A stretch of DNA of 37,307 nucleotides from an uncultured Collinsella sp. (GTDB lineage: Bacteria > Actinomycetota > Coriobacteriia > Coriobacteriales > Coriobacteriaceae): NCBI GenBank assembly GCA_958435545.1, contig CAUBGU010000006.1:1-37307 (forward strand). The letters run 5' to 3'. How positions within the stretch are numbered: position 1 is the stretch's first letter; each line of letters begins with the position of its first letter. A program made the position numbers and the translations under genes. Shown piece after piece: positions 1-8,574 of the stretch. The notes beneath the pieces were generated by a model. It saw only the letters and a program-made list of their open reading frames with translations, did no database searches and was not told the DNA's origin.

Positions 1-173
1 TGACGCACCAGTTTATCCTGCACGAGATTTGGGGCACGGCAACCAAGAGCGACCTTGCGAGCCTGCGCGTCTTTATGGGCACGCTGCGCAAGAAGATCGA
101 GTCCGACCCCGCGCATCCGCGCTATATCCAGACGCATGTGGGTATCGGTTACCGATTGGTCACCCAAGGCTAG
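1..173 (+). CDS. Response regulator, C-terminal winged-helix part (partial)
   Basis: The first 56 codons of the window are open and end at a TAG at 171-173. The peptide has the OmpR/PhoB-type DNA-binding pattern: an EIWG helix end, then LRVFMGTLRKKIE (recognition helix region) and THVGIGYRL at the terminal wing. This order and spacing look most like KdpE, the potassium-responsive regulator, but with only the last quarter visible the target cannot be named. The receiver domain lies upstream of the window. The gene converges on rlmKL; the 95-bp gap holds a long inverted repeat. Confidence 0.8.
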   Translation, partial: THQFILHEIWGTATKSDLASLRVFMGTLRKKIESDPAHPRYIQTHVGIGYRLVTQG

Positions 174-198
174 ATCGCCAACCGCCATTCCAATATGA

Positions 199-263
199 GT
201 TGCGGTGAAATACGGTCTAAATTTACCTAATTCCAGGCAAAACAGTCCGTATTCCACCGCAAC
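199..263. repeat. Inverted repeat with 17-bp arms between convergent genes
   Basis: Arms at 199-215 and 247-263 are complementary except for one position, around a 31-nt AT-rich loop. It lies between the convergent response regulator and rlmKL. It has no T-run directly after the stem on either strand, so it is not a textbook terminator, although it could still end transcription or stabilise 3' ends. It is one of many hairpins in this window. Confidence 0.75.
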
Positions 264-268
264 GTTGT

Positions 269-2827
269 CTATTTATCCTTGGGCTTGCTGGCGTAGAACT
301 TCTTCTTTTTGGACTTGCCGGCAGGGGAGGGTTTGCCGGCAAAGTTGGATTTGCCGTTGCCGGCCTGCGTGGGCGCGGGCGCTGCTGCACGAGGCTTGCG
401 CGCCTCGGGGTTGCGCAGCTCCTCGGTTCGCTCGGCAATCTCCTCGGCGCTAAAGCCGACTTCGGCCATGGCGTCCTCGATGGGCAGGCGGCGCACGATA
501 TAGCAATGGTGCACCTTCTGGTTGCGCGCGAAATCCTCGGGGATGGTCTGCGCCGTTATGTCCTGTAGCACCACGCCCGCGCGTGCGAGCTTGCGCGTCT
601 CGGGGCGGAAGCCGCGCAGGTTGCAGCTAAAGATGGCGTGCCCGCCCTGTGCGAGCAGGCGCGATACGCCGGCCAAAAGCTCAACATGGTCGCGCTGGAC
701 ATCCCAGGTGCGGCGGCCCATCTTGGACGAGTTCGAGAACGTGGGCGGGTCGACAAAAATCAGATCCCAGCGGTTGCGCGTCTGGCGCTGGTCGCGAATC
801 CAGGCGAGTACGTCGTCGCGCACAAAATGATGCTGAGGGCCCATAAAGCCGTTCTGGCGCATATTGCGCTCTGCCCAGTCCAGATAGGTGTTGGAGAGGT
901 CGACCGTCACGGTCTCCTCGACGCCGCCGTCGGCTGCGTAGCAGGTGGCGGTGCCGGTGTAGGCAAATAGGTTGAGGAAGCGGCGCGCCTGCTTGGCGTG
1001 CTCGCGCACCAGGTTGCGCGTGACGCGATGATCCAGGAAGATGCCCACATCCAAATAGTCGTCAAAGTTGACGGCAAAGGTAAGGCCGCCCTCTTCGATG
1101 AGCGGCAGACGGCGGCGCGCGATGTTGGCGCGCTCGCCCGAGCCGCCCTTGCCAGCGCCCTGTTTGCCGTACTGCGAGCCGCCGCGCGAACGCATGCGGG
1201 CCTTGGCGTGCACGTGCTCGGCCGGAACATCCAGGATGCGCGGCGCGATGGCCAAGATGTCGAGCATGCGGGCCTGGGCCAGCGCGGGGTCGATGGTCTT
1301 GGGCGCGGCGTATTCGGCGATGACGAGCCAGCGGCCCGGCGTCTGCGGGCATCCCTCGTACAGGTCGATGGCGGCGGAGTAGTCGGGTAGGTCGGCATCG
1401 TAGACGCGGTAGCAGCTCACTCCCTCGCGCTTGGCCCACTTGCGACGCAGGCGGGCGTTCTTGCGCAGGCGGTTGGCGAACTGCTCCGACTCGGGGATGA
1501 GCACGGGCAGCGGCTTGCCGTCGCCTAGGTCGAGCGTGGCGGCGGGCTCGGGCATGGGGGCGTTGGCGGTTTCGTCTTGGGCATCTGCGGTCTTCTCCTC
1601 GGCATCTGCGCTGGTCGCAGCTTCGAATGCCGCGGCGGCGTGGTCGAGCGAAGGCCAGACTTCGACGGCCGCCTCCTCGTTATTGGGCATGACGGCGATG
1701 GAGCGTGCGGGCTCGGCATGGAGCGCACGGGCCAGCAATCCGTCGCGGGTGAGCGCGGCGACCGGTGCCGAAGCGAATTCGGGCGCGCGGCGCAGCTCGC
1801 CGACCAGCGTCATGGCGTCGTGCATGAGCGAAAGCGGGGTCTCGGTGGTGTCTGCGACCACGGCGGCACCGGCGACGGCGCCCGCGTGGTCCAGTACGGT
1901 GGCGGACTTGGCGGCGCAAAAGTCGACAAAACGCTTGTAGCCGGCACACTTGACCATGCGCTCGGCAGTCTTGCGGGCGGCGGGGTCGATGTCTACGGCC
2001 ACGATGCGCGCCTGCCGCTCGCGCGCTGCCGCCTCGCGCTCGCGCGCCTCGGCAAGCAGCTGCTCCCACAGGGCGGCATCATGCAGCTGCCAGCCCTCAA
2101 AACCCCAGTGCTCGCGTGCAAAACCCGGGGCGCGGTCAGTCAGAATGTTCACGGCTTCCAGCAGCAGACCGCCGCCGGCGCACGAGGCGTCGACCAGCGT
2201 AGGCAGGGCTTCGTTCTCGTAATCGTCGGCCGTCAGCTCGCGCTTGCACAGTGCGGTCCAGCCGACCTGCGCCAGCACCAGGGCGGCGTAGTCGGGGCGC
2301 AACACGTGCGCGCCCTCGCCGGCACGGGTCGCCGCGGGCGGCAGGCGCTTGAACAGCGGGTCGCCCGAAAGATCCAGGCTGATGCTCGCGCGGCGCTGGC
2401 GCAGCGAAAGCAACAGGTGAACGTCGGGATCGGCAACGTCGACATCGGCGCGACGGCCCGTGGTCTCGGCCAGACGGTCGCACAGCGCGTCCTTGGCGCG
2501 CAGGGACGAGAAGCGCGTGTTGCGCAGCTGCTCGGTCACGCCGCGGGCGGTGATGGCGATGGTGGCGCCGGGGCGGATGATGGTCTCCCAGGTGATGTCG
2601 TAAACGCTATCGTACAGCTCGTCGGCATCCTGCGCCTCAAAGCGCCCGAGCACCGCAAACACGCGGCTCGCTAGGCGCGACCACAGACAGGCGCGGTAGC
2701 CTTCTTCGAGCTCGCCCTCAAATGTAGCGCGGCCCTTCAGCCGGCGAACATGCGAAAGCCCGAGGCGTTTAAGCTCATCGGCGAGTGCGGACTCAAAGCC
2801 CTCGGGGCAGCTTGCGTAAAATTCCAT
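269..2827 (-). CDS. rlmL: Bifunctional 23S rRNA methyltransferase RlmKL-type
   Basis: 852 residues. The order is that of E. coli RlmKL, which makes m2G2445 (N-terminal half) and m7G2069 (C-terminal half) in 23S rRNA. Residues about 1-155 form the ferredoxin-like plus THUMP RNA-binding part, about 160-390 the RlmL-type methyltransferase, and about 480-780 the RlmK-type methyltransferase. The RlmK half is intact: SAM loop NLFAYTGTAT (619-628) and catalytic DPPTFSNS (693-700). The RlmL half is degenerate: its SAM loop reads VDASCAGGGLLLEA (212-225), and the NPPY motif expected near 320-336 is absent (AAVVADTTETPLS instead). An acidic Ala-rich linker (400-435) and a basic Lys-rich tail (800-852) are low complexity. 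The ATG at 2827 has AGAGAGGT upstream. So m7G2069 activity is likely and m2G2445 activity doubtful. Confidence 0.88.
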   Translation of the reverse strand: MEFYASCPEGFESALADELKRLGLSHVRRLKGRATFEGELEEGYRACLWSRLASRVFAVLGRFEAQDADELYDSVYDITWETIIRPGATIAITARGVTEQLRNTRFSSLRAKDALCDRLAETTGRRADVDVADPDVHLLLSLRQRRASISLDLSGDPLFKRLPPAATRAGEGAHVLRPDYAALVLAQVGWTALCKRELTADDYENEALPTLVDASCAGGGLLLEAVNILTDRAPGFAREHWGFEGWQLHDAALWEQLLAEAREREAAARERQARIVAVDIDPAARKTAERMVKCAGYKRFVDFCAAKSATVLDHAGAVAGAAVVADTTETPLSLMHDAMTLVGELRRAPEFASAPVAALTRDGLLARALHAEPARSIAVMPNNEEAAVEVWPSLDHAAAAFEAATSADAEEKTADAQDETANAPMPEPAATLDLGDGKPLPVLIPESEQFANRLRKNARLRRKWAKREGVSCYRVYDADLPDYSAAIDLYEGCPQTPGRWLVIAEYAAPKTIDPALAQARMLDILAIAPRILDVPAEHVHAKARMRSRGGSQYGKQGAGKGGSGERANIARRRLPLIEEGGLTFAVNFDDYLDVGIFLDHRVTRNLVREHAKQARRFLNLFAYTGTATCYAADGGVEETVTVDLSNTYLDWAERNMRQNGFMGPQHHFVRDDVLAWIRDQRQTRNRWDLIFVDPPTFSNSSKMGRRTWDVQRDHVELLAGVSRLLAQGGHAIFSCNLRGFRPETRKLARAGVVLQDITAQTIPEDFARNQKVHHCYIVRRLPIEDAMAEVGFSAEEIAERTEELRNPEARKPRAAAPAPTQAGNGKSNFAGKPSPAGKSKKKKFYASKPKDK

Positions 2828-2902
2828 GGGTGACCTCTCTGGTTGCGTCGCTCCATTATATGATGGATGCTTCGTTTGCCCTTATCCTCGAAAGGAACCC
2901 AT

Positions 2903-3730
2903 ATGATTGATGCGTGCCCCGAATCCGCTGTGCTCTTTTTTGACGTGGACGGCACGCTGACGTCGTTCGATCCCGACGATATGACCGATAAGGACTTCAA
3001 TGCGGTCCACCCGTCGAAGGCCGTTGTCGATGCATTTGGTCGTCTGCGCAATGCGGGCCACCAGGCATTTATCTGCACGGGTCGTCCCTTGTGGCTGATT
3101 GCCGATGGCCTGCGCGCACTGAACCCGGCGGGTATCGTTGCCATGGCGGGGGCGACGCTCGAGGTTGAGGGCCGCGTGGTGCATGAGGACTGCTTTGACG
3201 AGGACGTTATCGAGGAGCTTGCACGCCGTATGGCCGCAGCAGGGATTGAGGCCTTTTTCGAGACCAACGTGGCTACTTTTGCCCTGGAACCCGCGGGTGT
3301 TGAGCAGTCGTCTCTGATCGGCACTTCTGTGGTGCACAGCGCCGAGGAGATGCGCATCGACGGCAGTCTGCGCGTGGGCAAGGTATGCCTCAATGTGCCC
3401 AGTTTGGCTCGCGTAGCCAACGATGACGGCTTTATCGAGCGCTATTTTGAGGCCTGCAACACCGGTGGCCAGAATCGCGAGCTGAGCCCCAAGGGCATCA
3501 ACAAGGGCGTGGGCGTGGCGCGAGCGCTGACGTATCTGGGCCGCGAGGGAAATGCGCGCACCTTTGGCTTTGGCGATTCGGGCAACGACCTGGGCATGCT
3601 CGCTGCCGTCGAGACGGCAGTCGCCATGGGCAACGCCATGTCCGAGGTCAAAGCGGTCGCCGACTACGTGACTGACGATGTCGCACACGACGGTACCGTC
3701 ACCGCCATGCGCCACTTTGGGTTGATCTAG
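2903..3730 (+). CDS. HAD-superfamily hydrolase, Cof-type phosphatase
   Basis: 275 residues. Motif I is FFDVDGTLTSF near the N-terminus, with the nucleophile and acid/base Asp pair. ICTGRP is motif II, and GFGDSGNDLGML near the C-terminus is motif IV with the acidic Mg2+ ligands. The long cap between motifs II and IV is the C2 type of Cof/YbiV phosphatases, which act on sugar phosphates and flavin or pyridoxal phosphates. The ATG at 2903 is chosen because a GAAAGGA ribosome site (2890-2896) precedes it; an upstream in-frame ATG at 2867 has no such site. It is divergent from rlmKL with about 75 bp between starts. Substrate unknown. Confidence 0.88.
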   Translation: MIDACPESAVLFFDVDGTLTSFDPDDMTDKDFNAVHPSKAVVDAFGRLRNAGHQAFICTGRPLWLIADGLRALNPAGIVAMAGATLEVEGRVVHEDCFDEDVIEELARRMAAAGIEAFFETNVATFALEPAGVEQSSLIGTSVVHSAEEMRIDGSLRVGKVCLNVPSLARVANDDGFIERYFEACNTGGQNRELSPKGINKGVGVARALTYLGREGNARTFGFGDSGNDLGMLAAVETAVAMGNAMSEVKAVADYVTDDVAHDGTVTAMRHFGLI

Positions 3731-3820
3731 CGGGAACCGCCCAATTACCGTTCACCCGCGGCGGGCGGCTCAAATCGGCCCGCCCTGCAAAATCGTTTTG
3801 CCGCTGGAGGGTGTGCTCAA

Positions 3821-3836
3821 AAACGCTAAAGCGTTT
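3821..3836. promoter_or_regulatory. 16-bp palindrome upstream of the transaldolase gene
   Basis: AAACGCT-AA-AGCGTTT is a perfect 7-bp dyad about 105 bp before the transaldolase start. Its size and symmetry resemble operators of dimeric repressors such as the LacI family. The rest of the 211-bp gap (3731-3941) holds a weak GGGCGG/CCGCCC hairpin just after the HAD gene and an AT-rich stretch before the start, with no strong promoter hexamers. Confidence 0.4.
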
Positions 3837-3941
3837 ATACCGTTCGCCGAGAAGATAAAAACCCGCAGCTCACGCCTTGATAAACATAGGTAAAGTGTTT
3901 AGCAGTTTATCGGCCGTATGCTAACGAAAGGAATCAGGCAG

Positions 3942-4646
3942 ATGGCAATCAAGGTGTTCGCTGACGGTGCAAACCTCGAGGGCATGCTCGACATGTACGA
4001 GAACGGCAACGTTCAGGGTTTCACGACCAACCCGTCCCTTATGAAGAAGGGCGGCGTGACGGATTACCGCGCGTTTGCCAAGGAGGTCCTGACTCACATC
4101 ACCGATGTGTCCGTCTCGTTTGAGGTCTTTGCCGACGACGTCGAGACCATGGAGGTCGAGGCGCGCGAGATCGCTACCTGGGCCGAGAACGTCTACGTTA
4201 AGATCCCGTGCGTGACCACCAAGGGCGAGTCCACCGCCGAGCTGGTCCGCAAGCTTTCGGCCGACGGCATCAAGGTCAACGTCACCACCATCTTTACGCC
4301 CGAGCAGGTCGACGAGATGGTCGAGGCCGTTGACGCCGAGACGCCGTCCATCATCTCGCTCTTTGCCGGCCGCATTGCCGACACCGGCGTCGACCCCATT
4401 CCGTTTATGACGGAGTCGGTCAAGAAGGCCGCCGCCAAGCCCAATTGCGAGGTCCTGTGGGCGTCCACGCGCGAGCTCATCAACATTTACCAGGCCGAGG
4501 CCTGCGGTTGCCAGATCATCACGGTGCCCAACAGCATCCTGGCCAAGCGCAAGAACATTGGCCGCGACCCGTACGAGGTCTCGCTCGATACCGTGCGCGG
4601 TTTCGCTAAGGATATCGCCGCTTTGGGCTTCCATATTCTGCCGTAG
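3942..4646 (+). CDS. Transaldolase / fructose-6-phosphate aldolase family
   Basis: 234 residues, the size of the short transaldolase class (TalC/FSA, 210-230 residues). These class I aldolases transfer a dihydroxyacetone unit or cleave fructose 6-phosphate. The N-terminus has FADGAN and GFTTNPSLM, matching the FDTAN and GVTTNPSL strands of the family. VYVKIPC places the Schiff-base lysine at residue 87. EVLWASTRE and IITVPNSIL are the later barrel strands. The start at 3942 has AAAGGA nine bases before it; an upstream ATG at 3918 would add a non-homologous peptide. The gene stands alone and ends in a strong terminator (4797-4828). Transaldolase versus FSA activity cannot be told from sequence alone. 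Confidence 0.87.
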   Translation: MAIKVFADGANLEGMLDMYENGNVQGFTTNPSLMKKGGVTDYRAFAKEVLTHITDVSVSFEVFADDVETMEVEAREIATWAENVYVKIPCVTTKGESTAELVRKLSADGIKVNVTTIFTPEQVDEMVEAVDAETPSIISLFAGRIADTGVDPIPFMTESVKKAAAKPNCEVLWASTRELINIYQAEACGCQIITVPNSILAKRKNIGRDPYEVSLDTVRGFAKDIAALGFHILP

Positions 4647-4677
4647 GGCGAACACTGGCTGCGCCGTGGGCTGCTCG

Positions 4678-4747
4678 CCCCGGCCTTCCCTCTCCCTATC
4701 GCTCACGCGCTTTGCGAGAGTCGCGCTAGGGAAAGGGAAGGCCGGGG
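4678..4747. repeat. Inverted repeat with 21-bp arms
   Basis: Arms 4678-4698 and 4727-4747 pair at 20 of 21 positions; the odd one is C/A on the plus strand and would be a G-U pair in a minus-strand RNA. The 28-nt loop is GC-rich and could pair further (CTC with GAG). It lies just after the transaldolase stop and before the true terminator. Confidence 0.7.
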
Positions 4748-4796
4748 CTGCCGGCACGAGCTTGCCAGTAGGTTCTGAGCTGAATGAGACTTTGTT

Positions 4797-4828
4797 GGTG
4801 CCGCCTCTTTGATGGGCGGCACCTTTTT
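4797..4828 (+). terminator. Rho-independent terminator of the transaldolase gene
   Basis: GGTGCCGCC (4797-4805) pairs perfectly with GGCGGCACC (4815-4823) and is followed at once by TTTTT. It is oriented for plus-strand transcription and ends the 3942-4646 transcript. Confidence 0.9.
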
Positions 4829-4857
4829 GTTGTGGTGTGTACGGAGATGTGCCTGTT

Positions 4858-4893
4858 AATCGGACAAACGGGCTTGGGCTTGTTTGTCCGATT
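4858..4893. repeat. Hairpin with 12-bp arms between convergent genes
   Basis: AATCGGACAAAC (4858-4869) pairs perfectly with 4882-4893; the plus side continues TTTC. It sits 12 bp from the tex stop codon and may act as its terminator, although no T-run follows on the minus strand. It resembles the GACAAAGG hairpins at 8535, 22943 and 29644 in its GACAAA stem. Confidence 0.65.
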
Positions 4894-4904
4894 TTCATGC
4901 CGGA

Positions 4905-7052
4905 TTATTTTCCCTGCACCATGGTGAGGGAGATCTTCTTGCGGTCGCGATCGACCTTCTCGACCCACACCTTGACCGTGTCGCCGACGCGCACCACGTC
5001 GCTGGGGTGCTTGATAAAGCGGTTGGCCAGTTTGGAGATGTGCACGAGTCCGTCCTGGTGCACGCCCACGTCGACGAAGGCGCCAAAGTCCACGACGTTG
5101 CGCACCGTGCCCTTGAGTTCCATGCCGGGCTCCAGGTCGTCGATGGAAAGTGCCGAGCGGCTAAAGACCACCTCGGGCGCGTCGTCGCGCGGGTCGCGGC
5201 CGGGCTTCTTGAGCTCGTTGACAATGTCGATGAGCGTGAGGGTGCCGCAGTTCAGATCGCTAGCCAACGTCGAGATGCTGCCCAGACGGCGCTCGATGTC
5301 GGGCACGCCGCCGCGGCTGAGCTCGCTGGCCCCAACGCCGGCGCGCTTCAGGACGGACGTGGCCACCTCGTAGCTCTCGGGGTGGACGCTTGTCGCGTCG
5401 AGTGGGTTCTTGCCGCCGCTAATGCGCAGGAAACCCGCGGCGTTCAGGTATGCCTTGGGTCCCAGCTTGGGGACCTTCTTAAGCTGGTGGCGATCGGTAA
5501 AGGCGCCGTTTTCCTCGCGGTAGGCCACGATGTTTTTGGCCACGCTCGGCGTAATACCCGATACGTATCCCAGCAGGCTCGCGCTCGCGGTGTTGACGTC
5601 GACGCCCACGCGGTTGACGACGTCTTCCACCACATGGCCCAACGTGCGCGAAAGTTCGGCCTGGTCAAGGTCGTGCTGGTACTGGCCCACGCCGATAGAC
5701 TGGGGCGGAATCTTGACGAGCTCTGCCAGCGGGTCTTGCAGGCGACGGCCCAGGCTCATGGCGCCACGCACGGTGACGTCTAGGTCGGGATATTCCTGGC
5801 TGGCAAGCTCGGAGGCGGAGTACACCGACGCGCCGGCTTCGTTGACGATGGTGTAGCGAAGGCTGGGCGCCTGCTCGGCGATAAACTCCGAGACGACTTC
5901 CTCGGTCTCGCGGCTGGCGGTGCCGTTGCCGATGACGATGGTGTTGACGCCGTCCTTCTTGACGAGGCGAGCGAGCTCGCGCTTGGTGCCGGCGACGTCG
6001 TGGCGCGGCTTGGTGGGGTAGACCACGCCGTGGTCGAGCAGCTTTCCGGTCTCGTCCATGACGGCGACCTTGCAGCCGGTGCGGTAGCCCGGATCGAGCG
6101 CGAGCACGCGGGCGCCGCGCACGGGGCGCGCCGAGAGCAAGCCCTCGAGATTCTTGGCAAAGACGTTGATGGCCTCGGTCTGGGCGCGAACGGTGAGCTT
6201 GGCGCGGGCCTCGCGCTCCAGCGAGGGGGCCATGAGGCGCTTGTAACCGTCGGCGATGGCGGCGTCAAAGACGGGCGCGAAGACGCCCTGGCGTCGGGGC
6301 CAACGGCTGCCGAGGCATGCCGTGGCGGCAGCGCCGTCGACGTTCACGCGCACGCGGAGCTTGCCCTCGCGCTCACCGCGGTCGATAGCCAACACGCGGT
6401 GGTTGGGTATATGGCGCAGCGGCTCGTCATAGCTGTAGTACGGCTCGTAGGGGGTCTTCTCGGCGGGGTCGGTGGCCTCGACGATGATATCGGCGGTGTT
6501 TTGCGTAAAGGCGCGCAGGTCGGCGACGTTCTCGGGGTCTTCGGCCACCGTCTCGGCAACGATGTCGGCGGCGCCGGCAAGTGCCTTCTCGGGTGTGTCG
6601 AAGCCGGCCTCCTCGTTGACGTATGCCGCGGCGGTGTCGAGCGCGCTGCCCTTGGCCGAGGCCTGCATGATGATCATGTTGGCAAGCGGCTCCAGGCCTG
6701 CCTCGCGGGCCTTCTGTGCGCGGGTCATGCGCTTTTTGCGGTAGGGCTTGTAGAGGTCCTCAACACGTTGGATCTGCGTGGCTTCGCGAATCTGCTGCTC
6801 AAGCTCTGGCGTAAGTTTGCCCTGGGCGTCGATGAGCAGAATGACGTCCTCTTTGCGCTGCTCAAGATTGCGCAGGTAAGACAGGCGCTCGTCGAGTGCG
6901 CGCAGGGCGACGTCGTCCATGCCGCCCGTTGCTTCCTTGCGGTAGCGCGAGATAAAGGGGATGGTGTTGCCCTCGTCGATGAGCTTGACGGCCGCCTCGA
7001 TGTTGGCGGCCTTAAGGTTGAGCTCGCGGGCGAGCTGGGCGATAAGATCCAT
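4905..7052 (-). CDS. tex: Tex-family RNA-binding transcription accessory protein
   Basis: 715 residues, close to the family length of about 720-780. Domain order matches Tex: an N-terminal helical region (1-190), a YqgF/RNase H-like fold beginning near 317 (ALDPGYRTGCKVAVMD), tandem helix-hairpin-helix units near 484-560 (NTASASLLGYVSGI and later), and an S1 RNA-binding domain from about 640 (GTVRNVVDFGAFVDVG). Tex binds nucleic acid and is tied to transcription and rRNA processing. I chose the ATG at 7052 because AAGGAG lies just upstream and the product then starts MDLIAQLARELNL; a longer reading to 7139 runs into the hairpin at 7133-7296. Confidence 0.95.
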   Translation of the reverse strand: MDLIAQLARELNLKAANIEAAVKLIDEGNTIPFISRYRKEATGGMDDVALRALDERLSYLRNLEQRKEDVILLIDAQGKLTPELEQQIREATQIQRVEDLYKPYRKKRMTRAQKAREAGLEPLANMIIMQASAKGSALDTAAAYVNEEAGFDTPEKALAGAADIVAETVAEDPENVADLRAFTQNTADIIVEATDPAEKTPYEPYYSYDEPLRHIPNHRVLAIDRGEREGKLRVRVNVDGAAATACLGSRWPRRQGVFAPVFDAAIADGYKRLMAPSLEREARAKLTVRAQTEAINVFAKNLEGLLSARPVRGARVLALDPGYRTGCKVAVMDETGKLLDHGVVYPTKPRHDVAGTKRELARLVKKDGVNTIVIGNGTASRETEEVVSEFIAEQAPSLRYTIVNEAGASVYSASELASQEYPDLDVTVRGAMSLGRRLQDPLAELVKIPPQSIGVGQYQHDLDQAELSRTLGHVVEDVVNRVGVDVNTASASLLGYVSGITPSVAKNIVAYREENGAFTDRHQLKKVPKLGPKAYLNAAGFLRISGGKNPLDATSVHPESYEVATSVLKRAGVGASELSRGGVPDIERRLGSISTLASDLNCGTLTLIDIVNELKKPGRDPRDDAPEVVFSRSALSIDDLEPGMELKGTVRNVVDFGAFVDVGVHQDGLVHISKLANRFIKHPSDVVRVGDTVKVWVEKVDRDRKKISLTMVQGK

Positions 7053-7132
7053 GAAACTCCTTGCGGTAAAGGCGCGTTTGCAGCACAGGGCTACCAAGGA
7101 TACCACCCGTCCAAAAAGACTGTTTTGGGGCC

Positions 7133-7296
7133 GCGCCACGAAAATGACCTATCTACTACGTTTAACCCATATGGGTCGACCATCCCCCGGTTTTCCGAGA
7201 ATACGCAAGCCGTCTACCTGCGGCTTTTATTTCGCGAAATTCGGCATGGTTGAGGGTAGTCGGTTAAACGTAGTAGATAGGCCCATTTCGTGGCGC
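7133..7296. repeat. Long hairpin element, copy 1 (35-bp arms, conserved core)
   Basis: Arms 7133-7167 and 7262-7296 pair at 32 of 35 positions, around a 94-nt loop. The segment 7154-7275 (122 bp) aligns without gaps to 19516-19637 in a second hairpin whose outer arms are different. The best-conserved block is GTCTACCTGCGG (7211-7222). It lies between tex and the Gfo/Idh operon, in a 412-bp gap (7053-7464) that otherwise holds only the terminator at 7358-7391. There is no transposase and no obvious ORF. Confidence 0.8.
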
Positions 7297-7357
7297 ACGA
7301 ACCAAGCTGAGGCGCAAAATAGCCCCCGCTCCAGAAAAATCATTACCAATGTAGTCC

Positions 7358-7391
7358 AAAAGCCCCGCGGGCAGGAGGCTGCTCGCGGGGC
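7358..7391 (-). terminator. Rho-independent terminator of the SDR-MFS-Gfo operon
   Basis: On the minus strand GCCCCGCGAGCAG (7391-7379) pairs with CTGCCCGCGGGGC (7374-7362) around a four-base loop, with one mismatch, and is followed by TTTT. It lies 74 bp past the stop of the last gene of the operon. Confidence 0.85.
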
Positions 7392-7464
7392 AAAGAAGAG
7401 GGGCTTGTTGGCGGCGGACCGAAGGGTTCGGCATGGGGTTTCTGCCGCGGTCGCTCTTAAGGCA

Positions 7465-8505
7465 TTACAGCTCGACGAGCTGGCCGGTCTCGGCGGCCTC
7501 CTTGATGGCGTTAAGCAGCGTGAGCGTCTTGACGTTATCGGCGGGGGTCACGACGGGTTCGACCTCGCGGCGGACAACCTTCACAAAGTGCTTGAGCTGC
7601 ATCTTGTGCGGCAGCGCCGGGTCCACGGCCGGAATCTCCATCTGCAGCGGCTTGTGCCAGTTAGAGGCGCCGTCGTAGGAGAACTGGTGCAGGCGGGGCA
7701 GCGAAAGGGCGCCCTTAGTGCCGCCGATAAAGTAGGCGTCGGCGTCGAAGGGGCGGTACTGCGGATCCTCGCGAGCGGTGGCCTCCCAGTTCCAGGGGCT
7801 GGCGGTGGCGTCGGAGATGGTCATGCTCGCAAGCGCGCCATCGGCAAAACGGACGTTGACCACGGCGGAGTCCTCGGTCTCAAAACCGCGGGCGGCGCTG
7901 GACTGCATGCCCTGGACGGCAACGGGCTCGCCCAACAGATAGCGGAGCAGGTCGACGTCGTGAACCAGGTTGACCAGGATCGGGCCGGCACCCTTCTTGC
8001 GGCGCCACTCGACATCGAAATACTCGTCATTCTTATAGATCATGTAGTGGAAGCTCGACACGGTGAGCTTGCCCAGCTCGCCAGACTCGATGATCTCCTT
8101 GGCCTTGTTGACGAAGGGGTTGTGGCGACGGTGCTGACCCACGAGCACGGGCACGCCGGCGGTTTCGGCCTCGGCGGCGAAGGCCTGGGCATCCTCCAGG
8201 TCGTTGGAGATCGGCTTTTCGACCAGCGGCACGATGTTGCGCTTCACAGCCTCGCGGGCAACGCCCAGGTGCAGGTCGTTGGGCGTGGCGATGATGACGG
8301 CCTCGGGCTTGACCTCGTCCATCATCTGAGCGGGATCGGTGTAAAACGGCACGCCGGCGGCCTCGGCCGTGGCGCGGGCGCCCTCAAAGGCGTCGGCGAT
8401 GGCGATGAGCTCGGCCTCGGGCTCCTCGGTGACAAAGCGGATGTGGTTGCGGCCCATGGCGCCGGCGCCGATAACGGCAATGCGGACGGGGTTGAGCTCA
8501 GACAT
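7465..8505 (-). CDS. Gfo/Idh/MocA-family NAD(P)-dependent oxidoreductase
   Basis: 346 residues. The N-terminal Rossmann fold has VIGAGAMGRNH (near 9-21), and EKPISND near residue 95 carries the family's lysine. The C-terminal substrate domain begins after HRRHNPF and has GPILVNLVHDVDLL with the conserved His. The family oxidises a hydroxyl of sugars, inositols or related polyols. AAGGAG precedes the ATG. It is last in an operon with an SDR dehydrogenase and an MFS carrier, so it probably acts on the same imported compound. The N before the motif His, where many relatives have D, may be a subfamily trait. The substrate cannot be named. Confidence 0.88.
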   Translation of the reverse strand: MSELNPVRIAVIGAGAMGRNHIRFVTEEPEAELIAIADAFEGARATAEAAGVPFYTDPAQMMDEVKPEAVIIATPNDLHLGVAREAVKRNIVPLVEKPISNDLEDAQAFAAEAETAGVPVLVGQHRRHNPFVNKAKEIIESGELGKLTVSSFHYMIYKNDEYFDVEWRRKKGAGPILVNLVHDVDLLRYLLGEPVAVQGMQSSAARGFETEDSAVVNVRFADGALASMTISDATASPWNWEATAREDPQYRPFDADAYFIGGTKGALSLPRLHQFSYDGASNWHKPLQMEIPAVDPALPHKMQLKHFVKVVRREVEPVVTPADNVKTLTLLNAIKEAAETGQLVEL

Positions 8506-8534
8506 TTCGACTCCTTAATACTGGTGACCGGTGG

Positions 8535-8567
8535 GATGCGACAAAGGGGCTGTCCCTTCGTCGCATC
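8535..8567. repeat. GACAAAGG hairpin, copy 1
   Basis: GATGCGACAAAGGG (8535-8548) pairs with 8554-8567 around a short loop, one G-T pair aside. It lies in the 69-bp gap between two genes of one operon, so it is not an operon-end terminator. Related hairpins with different outer bases are at 22943-22975 and 29644-29678. Confidence 0.75.
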
Positions 8568-8574
8568 GGTAAAA

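Noticed and set aside
7053..7139. N-terminal extension of Tex
   Set aside because: The added 29 residues are encoded partly by the long hairpin arm and are upstream of a well-placed AAGGAG and ATG.
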